From assembly GCA_021234155.1 (NCBI GenBank), contig JAJEKV010000535.1, positions 91,530 through 155,529 on the forward strand: a stretch of DNA of 64,000 bases, written 5' to 3'. Origin of the DNA: Isoetes taiwanensis (taxonomy: Eukaryota > Streptophyta > Lycopodiopsida > Isoetales > Isoetaceae). The position numbers and the translations under genes are program-made. Shown here piece after piece: positions 34,826-47,427 of this stretch. Every line of letters begins with the position of its first letter. Within the stretch, counting starts at the first letter, position 1. Below the pieces are notes generated by a model. It had not been told where the DNA came from. It saw only the letters and a list, made by a program, of their open reading frames with translations, and made no database searches.

Positions 34826-37800
34826 TCACGGGAATGAGGACGGCACCATTATGGTATCGCCAATGAGATCCCGGGCGTGTTTGAAGAGCGTGAGGAGTGT
34901 TGAGGCCAAGGGCAGGATCTCGTGATCAATGAGAAAACGAGATCGCACCATGTCTTCAAGGGCGCGATGGGCGCCTAAGAAACAAACCGACATTCCATGA
35001 GGAGGCAGGTCCGAGGCCAAGGCACCGACCGCATTCTGGATTGCAAGAAAATGGGACGCCGGCCGATTTAAGGAGCTGAGCAAGATGCATTTTAGAGCAG
35101 CACAAAACCCGCTTTGAAGGTGGACCAAAGGATCCGTGAGGTGAGGTATGCATTCTCGCAAGAAGGTGTCAAGACCATGGAGCGATCGCCAGGCGCTGCC
35201 AACCACGCCATTAGCAATATAGATCCAATTCGTGGTGTTATCAAGAGTGGCACCCTCCTCCCAATGGGAGCGGCGAACAAAACGGGATCCCACCGAGATC
35301 CGCCGAGATCCGAGGTGGAGTCCATCCAAAGATGGCCATCCATGACCTTTGTCCAAAAGGGGAGACGCCAATCGAAGTCGTGAACCGGGGCGCGGAGGAA
35401 CACCTGTGGAAGCATATGGAGAGGGAACCATGCCCGTGGGCGGGTTGTTGAGCCCGCTCCCGTAATTCACTCGACAAGGGCCGGATCAAGAGCTTTACAC
35501 CAACGATCCCGCACAGGAGCGTAGAGTTGAGAGTTGACAGGAGGGCTATCCCACTGTGGGGACCGCCTTGCTATCCGTAAGAGCACGTGAATTGATTGTA
35601 ACCAGCGAGGTGTCGCATATAAATTTGTGCATAGGGAAGATCCTCGTGATGTCCCGTGATACTTCCTTATTTGTTGCAAAAGACTTCCGCTTGCCGGAGA
35701 GGTAAATGATGTGCAAGCTCGTGCATGTACTCTTGATGAAGAGCGCAGTGTCCGAGCATGATCAGCCAGGTAGGGGTTGTTATCCCTAAGCAACCATTGA
35801 AGGGTGGGGTCACCCCGATAGTTCCTGCGGGTGGCCCATCCCGAAATCTCTCCCGTGTCACCCGGGATAGAAATCATGAAAATGTAAGCCATGGGCTGAA
35901 CAACTCTGAAGGTGATGAACCGGATCTTCGCAGTTGAATGAGATCAAAGACTAAAAGGGCACAGCAGACACCTTTGTCTTCAATGGAGAGTTCCGCCAAC
36001 CGAAGAAAATCTGCAGCAGCGTCGATTGGAACATCCACGGACCATCAGCCCCATGCCACTTCAGAAAGAAAGAGGTGGCGTGCAACCACATAATCCGAGA
36101 TAGCGTGAAGGAAACGGGCCAAGGTTGCACCAAGAAAGGGAGAGAAGGGATGCACACCAATATCCGAGAGCCGCTAAAGCTCCCAAAACAAAGGCAAATT
36201 GGAATTGTATTCAATGTTGTATGTCAATACATGAAGTACAATGATATAGACAAACGGTGATACTAAGAATAGTATTAGCCGTTTCAACCACCGCCCACTA
36301 ATAAATACCAAGTTACTTAGTTAGGTCTCGGTGCTCAAGGCCGATAAGGCCGCCGACGGTTCGGGCTTCAAAGACTTTTCAAAGACCATCAGGCCGAAAA
36401 GCCGAAGTCGCCGCTTCAAAGACGCCTAGCAAGATGGTGGTCTCGATATCACATATATCTTGACACTCCTCCTGATGAGAGATCGCCATCTCCATGCTTA
36501 GCCTCCTCCTCCCGGAGATAAGATCTGAATCTTGGTCAAGGCTCGCTTTAATCGTGGTCATCCAAAAGCTCAAAAATCAAGTTTGCATGAAAGATCAGCT
36601 CTATTCTCTCGGTAGGTAAATAGACCTTCGCTTGACCTTGATCAAGTGTTGCTAGAAGTAAAGAGTCAACTACTCCTCCTTGCTTTGGAATCATGATCAT
36701 ATATGACGCATATTCAACTCCTTCACATTCAAGTGAATTAAGGTCTCCTCCTTGATCTGGAAATAAAATAGAGTTGAGTGCCATATCAGGTGCTGGAAGT
36801 GTTGGAAGTGCTGTAAGTGCTGGAAGTTTCAGAATCCGAAACAAAAAATCTGCCGACTGTGTGTTAGAACCCGAGTGCCTCCTTGCATAAATGCCACCAA
36901 AGTATCGTAGAAATGAATGCCACTTGATGAAGTGTTGCTACATTGTCCTAAAAATGGGGAGACGAAGCCACATCAAGATATCCTAGCTCAATAGCTGAGG
37001 TATCTATTAATCCTTGCTTTGAAGGTGCTAGAATATCGAAATTGGCATCCATTTATTGGATGCTATCCCATCGTCGATATCCGTAAAAGTAGAAGTGAAA
37101 TCCACTACTTTATGCTTACTAGGAAGAGATAATCACGCCGCCAATGTGCTTTTCCTCCTCATCATGCTCATCCCCATCCATGGTAGATTGAGTCTTTGAA
37201 TGCCATGCTGCAAAGAGAGTGGCATGATTATCTTTACCGCATCTTGCCTCATCATGATCTCCTCCTTAATAGAAGTGATTGCTTGATGGAAGCCCATATC
37301 TTTGTCTTGCATGAAGTCTGCCGCACAAAGAATCAAATGCATTAGGTAATGACCGAGGAAGAAAAATAGTTGCATCGATTGAGATCCGATGCTCTTCTCC
37401 AAAAGCTTCAATGCCGGAAGGTGTGCTTCATGTGATCCGAGAACTCGCCAAGACTTTCGCCAGCCTCGGCCCCAAAGACATATCCATCACCTCCGCATAC
37501 AAGTGCCCAATCTTATGGGTCTTTTTGGTCATGCTTCAATGAGAGCATGCCACAAATCGTGGCTATTCTCTTGCCGGAACTCATCAAGGATAGAGTCACC
37601 TAAAGAGAGCCCAATATATGCCATTGCCTTGTCATCTCAAATCGCCAAGCATGCAAATCAGCAATATTCTTAGCATCCCATGTGTTCTTGGCCATTGACA
37701 ATTCCCCAAACTCCTTCATCCTTGAGAATGAAGATCATTCCGCTTTTCCATTGTTGGAAACCCGCGCTGGCCAAAGATTTGAATCGCATGACCGCCGTGG

Positions 37801-39836
37801 AAGGTAATCTGATTGTAGCTTGCATCCTTCTCCATTGGCCGGTTGATCTTGAATCAATCTCAAGACACCCGCAAGCTCGATACCATGTCAAGGTTGCACC
37901 AAGAAAGGGAGAGAAGGGATGCACACCAATATCCGAGAGCCGCCAAGCTCCCAAAACAAAGGCAAATTGAATTGTATTCAATGTTGTATGTCAATACATG
38001 AAGTACAATGATATAGACAAAACGGTGATACTAAGAATAGTATTAGTCGTTCAACCACCGCCCACTAATAACAGCCGCTACTTAGTTAGGTCGGTGCTCG
38101 TCGATAAGGTGCCGACCGTGGTTCGATTCAAAGACTTTCTCGAAGACCATCGCGGCCGAAAGGCCGAAGTCGCCGCTTCAAAGACGCCTAGCAAGATGGT
38201 GGTCTCGATATCACATATATCTTGACAGAACGGGAAATCAACAAAAGTGTGTTGCTAACGATGGTGATATAGCCGCCCGGTTTGGTTCGAGCCTCATCGC
38301 CAGACCGAATAGCGCGGTCAGAGTCGTTGTTCGAGGTCACGATCCCGTGGTCCTTTTCTAACGTATATGGATCGGGTCACGGACCCGCTTCGAGAAGTGT
38401 TAACCTGCGGAGGAGGATTGCCCAGAGCATTGAGTCGAAGACGCATAATCTCCGGCCATCAAGAAGTTTCGCTTTTTCGAACCTCCGTAGTTTCGATCTT
38501 GAGGGACGTGGTCGAGAAGTTCCGCGTGGAGAGCCGAGCCGCCAAAGAGGCAATTTGAGCATCACGCCTGTGAAGGTGTTGAACTTGAGTGTCAGAATCG
38601 TCACAAAGCTCGGAGTACAAGGCCGAGCTTAGCAATATCTTTCTCCTTGTCACCCGTGAGGGTGGCTTTGGACTTGTTTTGCTCCAATAAGTCCTGAATT
38701 TCGGATTGAAGCCGAAGCCCGCTGATCCGCAAGGAGGCTGGTCCGATCCCGTGCACTTTTGAGATCTATGCGGGCCGTAAGAAAGCCCCCGCTTTTCTTG
38801 AAGTTGGGCTTCCAAAGTTTGAACTTGTGCGTTGCAGCTTTGAAGATCACGGTGAACCGTGACGGAGGTCGCCAGGCCGCGGTGAACCCCATTTATAAGA
38901 GCTTCTTGGGATTCTTGTAACTTTAGAACAGCAGCCTTTGAGCATCCCCGCCGATATCGATACAACAAACCGACGAGGGTGCCGTGGTGGTGGAATCGGC
39001 TGCGGGCCGGGTTTCATGGCGTTTGTGAGACATGGTGTGAACCGGAATGCTTGGATTCTCAGAAAGCGCAGGAGGAGACAAAGGACATGGGAGTGCGGAT
39101 TTTGACATGACCGAGGAAGAAGGGCGGAAGTGCCGACCGGGTGAGTCCGAGGAAGGGACCACTGAGTGGGAATCATGAGAATGAGGAGGTGTGGGAGGAA
39201 AGTAATGACGGATAATAGCTTGAAGGTGGCCTCCCACGTAAACTTCAAATAGAAGTGGCAGCCCTAAGACGGTCCACTTCTTGGAGAAGACTAGAGAACA
39301 AAGAATTGGGGCCAATCAATGTGGTGGGTTGAGCGAGTAGCAAAGGACTACTTATATTATAGAAAGGTTTATTGATATGGGTGTTCTTGATAGAATACCC
39401 AAGGAACTTTGCCACAGAACTTAACAAAGGTCTCATGGGGCTTGTCAATATTGGTCGCGATGCACATTTGCATGATAAGCGGAGCACCAAACTCAAGAAC
39501 ATCGGAGATCCCGTATGGCGACCAAGATAAACAAGGGTTTGCAAAGGAATATGGAATACCTCGAAATCAGGTGCCGAAGTCAAATAAATGGTGGTGCCAT
39601 CAACCACCGTGGTGTATCCATATGGGCTATTGACGATGTTCGCGATGAACCGCCTTAACCGGTCGATTTGGAGCCGGTTCCATTTGAGAGAATTTGAAAG
39701 CGGGCGTTTCGGCGATCGCACGATTCGGGCCAACAAGGGCTTCACGGAAAGTGGGCGCTAAGAAAGATAATCGACTAAAAAGAGACAGCCTCCCGGAGCA
39801 AAGAGTTTGAAGTGTAGGAAATTTTGGGGCAGCCAT
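34826..39836 (-). pseudogene. Gypsy-B extra coding region (ORF3) downstream of integrase
   Basis: On the pol strand after integrase, long coding-like frames run for about 3 kb once the TRIM insertion (36117-38227) is discounted. The N-terminal part starts at 39836 (MAAPKFPTLQTLCSGRLSL) and continues SPYGYTTVVDGTTIYLTSAP and INKPFYNISSPLLLAQP (about 39650-39330). A Ser/Pro-rich linker (about 39230-39000) is followed by a coiled-coil-like stretch (QESQEALINGVHRG, VQTLEAQLQEK, about 38930-38790). After the TRIM it continues ISDYVVARHLFL, then IPGDTGEISGWATRRNYRGD (about 35870-35810), DFDWRLPFWTKVMDG and FLIDHEILPLASTLL (to 34826). I recognise no known domain. There is no clear membrane anchor, so an envelope-like role is not supported. 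Confidence 0.55.
36117..38227 (-). mobile_element. Gag-only copia-type element (TRIM-like), 2.1 kb
   Basis: Direct repeats of about 345 bp (36117-36465 and 37886-38227) carry TGTCAAG...CTTGACA ends; the left one is altered at its first bases. The flanks AAACG (36112-36116) and GAACG (38228-38232) form a near-perfect 5-bp target duplication. On the minus strand the 5' LTR is followed directly by TGGTATCGAGC, close to the initiator tRNA-Met site TGGTATCAGAGC. A purine-rich CAGGAGGAG precedes the 3' LTR. The interior encodes a copia gag start (FQQWKSGMIFILKDEGVWGI) but no protease, integrase or RT, so it depends on another element. It is inserted in ORF3 of Gypsy-B. Confidence 0.85.
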
Positions 39837-40805
39837 GGCAAAGAGCTTTAAAAGAACGGTGATGCAAAGGCGAGAGCGGAAAATGTATAGGCTAAGAACG
39901 GAGGACGGCGCAGAGGGATAAAAGGTTTAGGGGCCGCGAAATGGAGGTGAAGAGGCATGATAAGGGCTAAGCCGCAACCGCTGATGGTGCCGTGTCCAAA
40001 AGATGCCAAGGAGGCGCATTGAGAGGCAAAAATTTGGCTAAGTCCCCAAACAACAAAGGGAGAAGTAATGAACGTGGAGATGAGGCGGAGAGAATGATGG
40101 ATGTGACAGATGGCCAAAGGACACACATTAATGTTCGACCGGGCGGAAAAGAAGCAATGGCATTTAATGCCGGCAACTCGGGCGGGATATCATTAAAACG
40201 TAATGTGTCGAGGGTACCATGGCTAGATATGCGCGGAGAAAAGATTCTCTTTTTAGAAACAGCCTTTGCATTGCAAAACACGCTATGCATTTTTTTTATT
40301 GGTCCACGCCGACAAGGAGTTTTCGGGCTTGGCTATATAAGACTAACCCGGAGGAAGCCGAAGGCATCCGATGGCGCCAAAGATGGTCGGCCGGTTTGAA
40401 CGAGAACCCATCGATGCCCACTAACCGCCAAGAGTGGATTACTTGCAAAATGAATTGTCCGACCTTCGGGCGCCGCCACAATCGTGGCCCGAGAATGGAT
40501 GGCTGGTGTTCCCGGATGGTTGAACATCCCGATCCTCATACCAACGGGATGGAGGTGGTTCCGACCTTCGGCGGGACCCCTCGAAAGCGTAACCTCTACC
40601 ACATCTCAAGATCACCACCGCCTTCCCAACCCGAGTAGAGGGTTTTTCTTCCGAGGACTTAGTAGATAGGGCTCGAGCCCGCTTTTTGTATATAGGGCAA
40701 AGTGCCTCTTAGCGAAAGAGTCGGGTCAGGCCTACATTTTGTAAAAAGTTCCACCTATAATATAATATGCCTTTTAGTCACTATCATTTGTGTTTGCGCC
40801 TTGAA

Positions 40806-41990
40806 TCAGACCGCTTTGTTGATTTTCACTTGCTGTGGTATGAAATGTTTTGAGGCTAAAGCCATTAACGTTGTAGGTAATGGAGTTCCATCTAACTCAC
40901 CACCTGGAAAACGCCGGGTTGAACCACTTGAACTATTTGATAAGGGCCAAGCCATCAAACTTAAGCTTACCCGAAATTTTTTGTACCGAGAATCATAAAG
41001 AAGAACCAAATCTCCTTCTTTGAATGTTTTTGTCTTCATACTTTTGTCATGTAGAGATTTTTGCAACCGCTGTCCATGAAGAACACCTAATATAAGCATC
41101 CCTTCTAAGTTCATCCAACTGCTCCAATTGATAAACCCTTTCTTTGAGTGGCAAAGCAGCGGATTATGGGCGAGCTAGTTGAAAACGAGAGTGGGGAGAA
41201 TGTACTCAAAAGGCATGAGAGCTTCTTGACCATAAACCAATTTGAAAGGAGGTGACCAAGAGCTATTTTGAAACAAGTATTGTAAGCCCAAAGAACAAGA
41301 GGGAAGCTTGGTTTGCCGGGCCAAGGGTGAAGCCACAAATTTTCTTGAGTATTGTGACCGAGTTTTGTTGGTGCTTTTCGCCAAACCATTCCCTTTGAGG
41401 ATAGTAAGGTGTGCTCTTGTGATGATGTATCGTGAGATAGTCCGCCAGCCCTTGATGGTATGATTGATAAAATGGACACCAACGATCACCGACTCAGCCG
41501 GTGGGGCAGCCAAATCGCGGTGATAATTTGTTGATAGAGGACCTTGGTTGTGCTTGCCGCAGTTGTTGTCCGAAGCGCGCAAGCTTCCGCCCATTTAGTA
41601 GCCGTGCAGTCGCTGAGAACTAGAATGTAGCGGCACGGTGTGCCGGGCAGAGGATCGATGGTCCCACAAAATCCATTCCCCATTTGCGGGAAGGGAAGTG
41701 GGGTGGCGACCGGGCGCCAAGGGAAGAGCGCCACGGTCGTGGGTCGCCCCCACACCGACAAGCATCACACGTATGGCGTGGGCATGAGCTGCCTTTAAAA
41801 GCTGGGCCAAAAATACCCAGCCTAGAAGGATTTTTGGCGTCGTGGGTGTCACCATGAAATGACCACCACCTAGCCCTTGATGAGCTTTATGGACAATATC
41901 CGAACTTCATGAGGGAGAACACAGTCAAGGATGGTATCCTTACCCTTTTGTAAAGATGTCCCGCTACCATTGTGTAGTCACGACGTCAGC
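40806..41990 (-). pseudogene. Gypsy-B integrase
   Basis: The zinc-binding part is split over two frames: GGGHFMVTPTTPKIL, then HAHAIR and CDACRCGGDP (about 41870-41740). The core reads ILVLSDCTATKWAEACALR (about 41620), then YHRDLAAPPAESVIVGVHFI and YGQEALMPFEYILPTLVF (about 41180-41250). The C-terminal part (41114-40806) reads KTKTFKEGDLVLLYDSRYKK and ends HFIPQQVKINKAV, a GPY/F-like module. It would insert the DNA copy into the genome. Broken by several shifts. Confidence 0.85.
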
Positions 41991-42084
41991 GACAAATTGA
42001 TGACGACGGATTGTCGCTTTGGTATTAGAGAGCCGCCATGTCCTCCGGGTGGAAGAGCTACCGTGAGGAGGTAATCGCTGAAAG

Positions 42085-43810
42085 TCATGGAACCAACGTG
42101 GTGTTGCCGCCACTAAAAAAAGAGTTGAGAGCCGTGAAAGGCGCCCGAGACTCCAAAGGAGGGATCATCCCGGTGGATGCGGAAAGATAATCCGGGATTA
42201 ACGCGGAGATTTGGCCGGCCTTGTGAACAATTTCAAAAGGGGCAAATTTTGAGAAGAAGGACCCATCGAGCAATGCGCCCGTGGGCGTGGATTTGTTGAT
42301 CAAATAAAGGAGTGCTTGGTGGTCTACAAAAATTTGATCCGACCGCCTAAAAGATAGTGACGGAAGCCGCTGGACACGTAAAATTAAACCCAAGGCTTCA
42401 CGCCTGCGGGCAGAGTAGTTGGCGCCGCCAGAATTGAGTTTCCTCACGGGCGATTCGCTTTGGTTTGTCGCTGCAGCGATCATATTCTTGAGAAAGAACA
42501 GCTCCAATAGCAAACGCCAGACATCGACATGAACATGAAAGGGCTTGTCCCATTGAGGAGGAACAAGAACCGGCCCGAGTAAGTAAGAGCTTCAACCGTT
42601 GAAAGATCCGCTCGGGAATTCCAAGCCCGTGTGGATTCATCACCCGTGAGTTTATGAATGGGATCCGCAATGGTCGCTAGTCCAGAATGAAAGTGGAGTA
42701 ATAATTAACCTTACCCAAGAAAGAGCTGGTTTCTTTTGATATTGGCCGGTGCTTGAGCCTTGAGCACACAGCCTGATTTTGGCGTGATCAGTGGTGATAC
42801 CGCTTTGGTCGACAACATGTCCCAATAGAACACCTGAAGTGACGCAAAAAGGTGCATTTCTCGATTGAGACTAATGCCGGACTCATCACATTTTCTGAAA
42901 GACGAAGTTCCAATTTATCCAAATGGTCAGCCATGGAACTCAGAGGCGAGAAGTCATCTTGAAAAATTTGCAAGAAGGGATTTTCCTTCATAAAATCATG
43001 AAAACCGAGAGCATGATACTGAAACGTGGATGGGGAGTTTGATAATCCAAAAGGAACCACCTTGTAGGCAAAAAGTGACTTACCGGGTGGTGAATGTAGT
43101 CTTGAGTTGATCGATTCTTTGATTGAGATCCGATTGTAGCCTTTAAAACCATCCATGAAGGAGTACATCTCATGTCCAAAGAACCTCTTCCTAACCCGGT
43201 CCGTGAAGGGAAGTGGAAAATGATCACGCCCGCGGGCCCGATTGAGTTTTCGGTAGTCCACACAAACGCTGATCTTACCATTGTGTTTGAGTGCAATGAT
43301 GATGGGGCTCACCCATTCGTAATGTTTGACCTCATAGATCAAACCCGCAAAGAAGGAGTTTGTCAATTTCCGCTTTGACTCGATCACGGTAATTTGGGTT
43401 GAGCCGGCGATCGCCGTTGCTATAATCGCGGCATCGACTTGGTAGGAATGGTGAGTTCCCCAAGGTTTTGTTGATCTCCAAGATCTCTCAGAGCTCCGTG
43501 CAAAAATGTGTTTGAACTTTTTGAAGAGCCGGACGCCCCTGCTACGATATAGGGTGTCGGAAGATTTTGCGCAATTCGACAAAGCCGATTGTTGCCTACG
43601 CCCACAATCTCGACTTTCGTGGAGTTTGAATATGGGGATAACTTCAGGTCCCGGACAATATGAGCAGGAGGTTGAAGCATAACAGATGCTGCACTCTGCG
43701 GGTGAAAAAGAGAGAGGTTGTTGAGTTTCATCCGCCAGAGGTTGCTTCGTAACATCATGTACATCTACAGAGGGCGGGGGAGATTCAAAGATCCGAAAAG
43801 TGATCAACAC
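42085..43810 (-). pseudogene. Gypsy-B reverse transcriptase and RNase H
   Basis: The RT frame (43810-42788) is nearly continuous: ISVCVDYRKLNRARGRDHFP, YSFMDGFKGYNRISIKES, VVPFGLSNSPSTFQ, the catalytic pair in FQDDFSPLSS and IEKCTFL. The RNase H part follows in other frames: a shifted catalytic region near 42580-42650, then RRREALGLILRVQ and IFVDHQALLYLINK (about 42300-42410). FQDDF in place of YxDD is as in several non-chromoviral plant gypsy groups. Length and order are normal. Confidence 0.9.
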
Positions 43811-43877
43811 GTTGGATGCGATTGCAAGGAGCCGTAAGGGTCAAGCAAAGCAGCCACAGCCTGGTCCCGATCAAGAG

Positions 43878-44420
43878 TCATTTCTCCCCAAGGATCAAAG
43901 ATATTCGGGGTAGGATGACAGAGGCGACTCGCTGGTGGAGCCCGAACTTGATAGATATTCGGGCCCCTAATTGGTGTCGAGAGAGAGGGTTCAGCATTGT
44001 CGACGGAAATGATTTTGCCTCTGTTTCCAAATCCATGGTGGCATTAAGGTGACCATCAGGATGACTAACCGATCCGCGGGCCCAAGAATGGATACTCTTG
44101 TCCGGCGGGAGAAAAGGTCCGCCGACCAACATTTCATAATCACCTGGATCTTCTCCAGCCTTCCAAACACCAAATTCCAAGGGGAATCTGAGATCACCAA
44201 TGTTGATGTGAAGAAGAGGGTGGCTTTGAGGTCGTGGATATGGCCATTGGCCAATTTGATGTCATATGGAGCACGATAGAGTTGTTTGATGCCCATTTGT
44301 TTGCGAGTTTATCCGTGATGAGATTAACCGTGCTACCTCCGGTCAATTTGAACATGGTTGACTTGCTGATTGCCCACCGTGGCATGTACCGTGGGTATAG
44401 AGGTAGTAACAGCCCCAACT
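43878..44420 (-). pseudogene. Gypsy-B aspartic protease
   Basis: MFKLTGGSTVNLITDKLANK (about 44290-44350) is the active-site region, with TGG where DSG or DGG is expected. The following frame reads PYDIKLANGHIHDL and ISDSPWNLVFG, the usual retropepsin flap-side pattern. The catalytic Asp is missing in this copy, or lost by a base change. Confidence 0.7.
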
Positions 44421-44889
44421 AAAACAAGCCGGGAGTGGTAATCGGTCCTTGAGAGCGTGATGAGTTTCAAAATCGTTGCTAGACTTAGAGGAATTTTGAT
44501 TTTTGCCGCTCCTCTTGGAGTTCCGTGAGGCACATGAGAAAAAGGATCTACGGGATCCACAGGTGCTGGAGTGCGTGGTAAGGAAGCTGCAACTTCTTTG
44601 AGGAGGTCTACCTCAGCAGCGATATTGGGATATGGCTGAGAGTGTGGAGGTTGAGACATAGAAGGAGCTTCTTGTCGGTGTTGAGCTCTAGTGGTGGCAT
44701 GAACATTAGCCAACGTGCGGCCTTCAGCAGCTTGCATGAGGTTCAGAATGCTTTGGCAAACTTTAGGCATGACATGCGGCATGAGTTTCTCCAAGTCAGG
44801 TGCAAAGTGAACCTTTTTTTCTTCATTATGAGGAATTAGGTCGACCGCAAAGGCGGGTTGGCGCGTGCCTTTAGGAATAATGGTTAAGG

Positions 44890-47290
44890 GTCGTGGACGC
44901 CGGGTCCGGGCGCGGAAACCAAACCTACCCAATTGGATGGCTGGACTGGAGGATTAAGAGCTTGAAAAATTTCTTCCCCGCTTGTTGATCCATCCGAGGT
45001 TGACGGCAGGAGCTGGTTGATAGCGTGATTGCCGAGGCGCGAGGTGGCTTCCGAAGAACGGGGACGCTGGCCTTGTTTGCCATTAGCAATCTCCAGAGTT
45101 GGTAAGCCGTGGAGGCGGACCGATGTGGTCTGATTTGTGCCGTGAAGCCGCACTCGAACTTGTGGAAGTTGAGGACACGCCGTGGTGGTATGACCCCATT
45201 CTTGACAGCTGATAACACCGAAGCTTCGGGAAGGATCAAAAGGAGGACGTGTTGGGTCCCCATTGTTGCTCCCCTGCTGATAGAGTTGATTGGGTGGGCG
45301 CTTTTGGTGGTCGCTGGAGCATTGGGCGATTGGTTTGAGGTGTGGTTTTGCACTTGATAAACCATTTTGTTGCGGAAAGGTGTAGGATGAGTCGCGAGTG
45401 CACTCTTCCGCGGCATGATTGCACATGTTGCATCTTTACAATGAGGCGGGCCATTGGTGGAGTTGCACTCATTCGCCAAGTGGCCTTGATATTTGCGAGA
45501 TATGGCACGATCCGATGGCCATGGATTGGTGTGTTGAGGTTGAACAGCCAGTCCGGGGAACCATGACGGGCGGAATGAAAGGGAGCTCCCGAAGAGCCAC
45601 GCCACGGGGAGGAAACATTGACCGAAAGTGATTGACAAGATCGATAGCCTGCTCCAAAGTCTTCGGGCGCAGTATTCACCATGAGTCGGATAGCCGGAGG
45701 AAGTCCTTGGAGAAACGGACCAAGATCCGCCTCGTGTGGGGTACTCCTTGAGTTTGCCGAGCGTAATGTGAAGACGATCCGCAAAATCCCCGGCGGACTC
45801 GTGGGCTCTTGTTGAAGGTCATTGAGTTGCTTGAGATGAAGTTGATCATCATCCGTGGTCCCATAGTGAGAAAGAAAAGCAGTTTTCATTTCGGACCAAT
45901 CCTGTTTCCAGTGGCTTTTGTTGGACATGAGCCATTGATGAGGGGAGCCACGCAGTGTGGTGGAAAAGATGTGGAATTTCAGTTGAGGTTGCGCATGACC
46001 ATTCAGGACAGCCAGAGCCTCAAATTCTTCCATGTGGGCCTGAGCACTTTGGTCTAAGGGTTTGCCTTTCGTGTTGCCAAAGGTGGGATAAGTCAGCTTA
46101 AGGGTTTGAAAGGTAGAGGTAAAAGTGCTGGGCTGGACAGGAACATGATAGTGAGGATATTGAGGTGGAGTTGGAGGTGGTATGGTGCTGGAAAGACCCA
46201 TGGAATAAATTACTACTCCTATATTTTAGTGTAGCCAAAATAGGTTTAGCTAAATTACCTTCAAATTAGGGCTGGAAGTTTCTAACATTTGGCTAAACTA
46301 AATGGTTTTTCTCCATCATAATTTCTTGCTTTTGGCTAAACTTTCACAAAATGGAAAGGCAAATATTAGCCATCACGCTATAATAATTTAAAAAAAAAAT
46401 CCAAGCATTTTGGCAAAGGTATTGAATTTATTGTAAATACATAAATCAAGACACAAACATACATGAACATGTTCAAAAACCTAAAAAAAAGGGACTACAT
46501 TGTTCCTTTTCCTCTAATGCTTCAATTTTGTACTTGGAACAAGAAAGAGAGTGGGAAAAAAAAAAAGGAAAAGTATAAACCCCATTTGAAATTTTTAAAG
46601 TTAGTACATACATTGGTGTTGAAATTCAGGCTAATCTATCTTTTTTTCCAAGCCCACTCTATCTTAGGTTTAGCTAATCGATGTCCTGATGGATATGTCT
46701 GGAGGTAAAGGTTTGGCTATTCAACCTAAAAATTCACTTGGGCGGCAAAAAAATTGGGCTAAAATTTTCTTTTTTTTGGGCATTTTTTCCATTTACTTTA
46801 GCCGTTTTTCTTGGCAAAACTGCTACAAAATAGCCATTTGGCTAACCTTAGCCGTTATTTTATTCCATGGAAAGACCCTGCTGAAGGGGTGGCTGAGGTG
46901 GAGGTACTGGAGGTGCCTGATCATTGGGTTTGAGGTCTGTAAGATTGTAAACAGGAAGAGCGGTGGGAAAGGTAGGGAAGGGAAATTCCTGGGGAGGAGC
47001 AAAAGAGATATGTGGATATCCCTGTCCCCCCGTGAGGAGATGATGGTTGTGAAGGCAGAGGCGTATGGCCGTAAGACGGATGGATGAAGGCATGTTCGGG
47101 GTATGAAAGTAAGGTTGAGCAGGTTGAGCCTGGATATGGCTCCCCCGGAGTAGTGATGAGGAGATCGAGGTCGGAGCAATGTTTGCACGCTTGAGGCGGA
47201 GAATTTGACGAGACAGACACGAGGGGTGGGTGGCGCCCGGAGCCCTAGACCTAATGTGGCCTCCTCAATGTCATAAGTAGATCCATACAT
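44890..47290 (-). pseudogene. Gypsy-B gag, interrupted by a MITE
   Basis: It probably starts near 47290 (MYGSTYDIEEATLGLGL), runs to 46870, and resumes at 46198 after the MITE with STIPPPTPPQYPHYHV. The capsid-like domain reads AHMEEFEALAVLNGHAQPQL, then HQWLMSNKSHWKQDWSEMKT and FLSHYG (about 46050-45860). Zinc-knuckle remnants follow: CHIS joined by a one-base shift to KYQGHLANEC (about 45470-45510), and CNHAAEEC (45405-45426). Removing the MITE and one copy of its 8-bp duplication brings the two halves into one frame. Confidence 0.8.
46199..46869. mobile_element. hAT-like MITE, copy 1 (671 bp)
   Basis: Terminal inverted repeats CATGGAATAAA at both ends are flanked by a perfect 8-bp duplication GAAAGACC (46191-46198 and 46870-46877). 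The interior is AT-rich with many copies of TTTAGCTAAAC-like palindromes in the outer parts. There is no transposase. 8-bp duplications and CA...TG ends are typical of hAT elements. It interrupts the gag of Gypsy-B. Confidence 0.85.
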
Positions 47291-47427
47291 GTCACTTAAC
47301 CGCCTTCGATGATGGCGCCCAAGCCAGACGCCCCACGGGAAAGAAGTTCTTCCGGGCGCGGAAGTTTCGGACGTACATGGCGCATGTAAGAAAGGAAAAT
47401 CGAATCGCATCCGCAAGCCGCTTATGT

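Noticed and set aside
38282-40638. Plus-strand frames opposite Gypsy-B ORF3, and a TATATAA at 40334-40340
   Set aside because: The minus-strand peptides are the coding-like ones. A single TATATAA in AT-containing sequence does not support an antisense gene.
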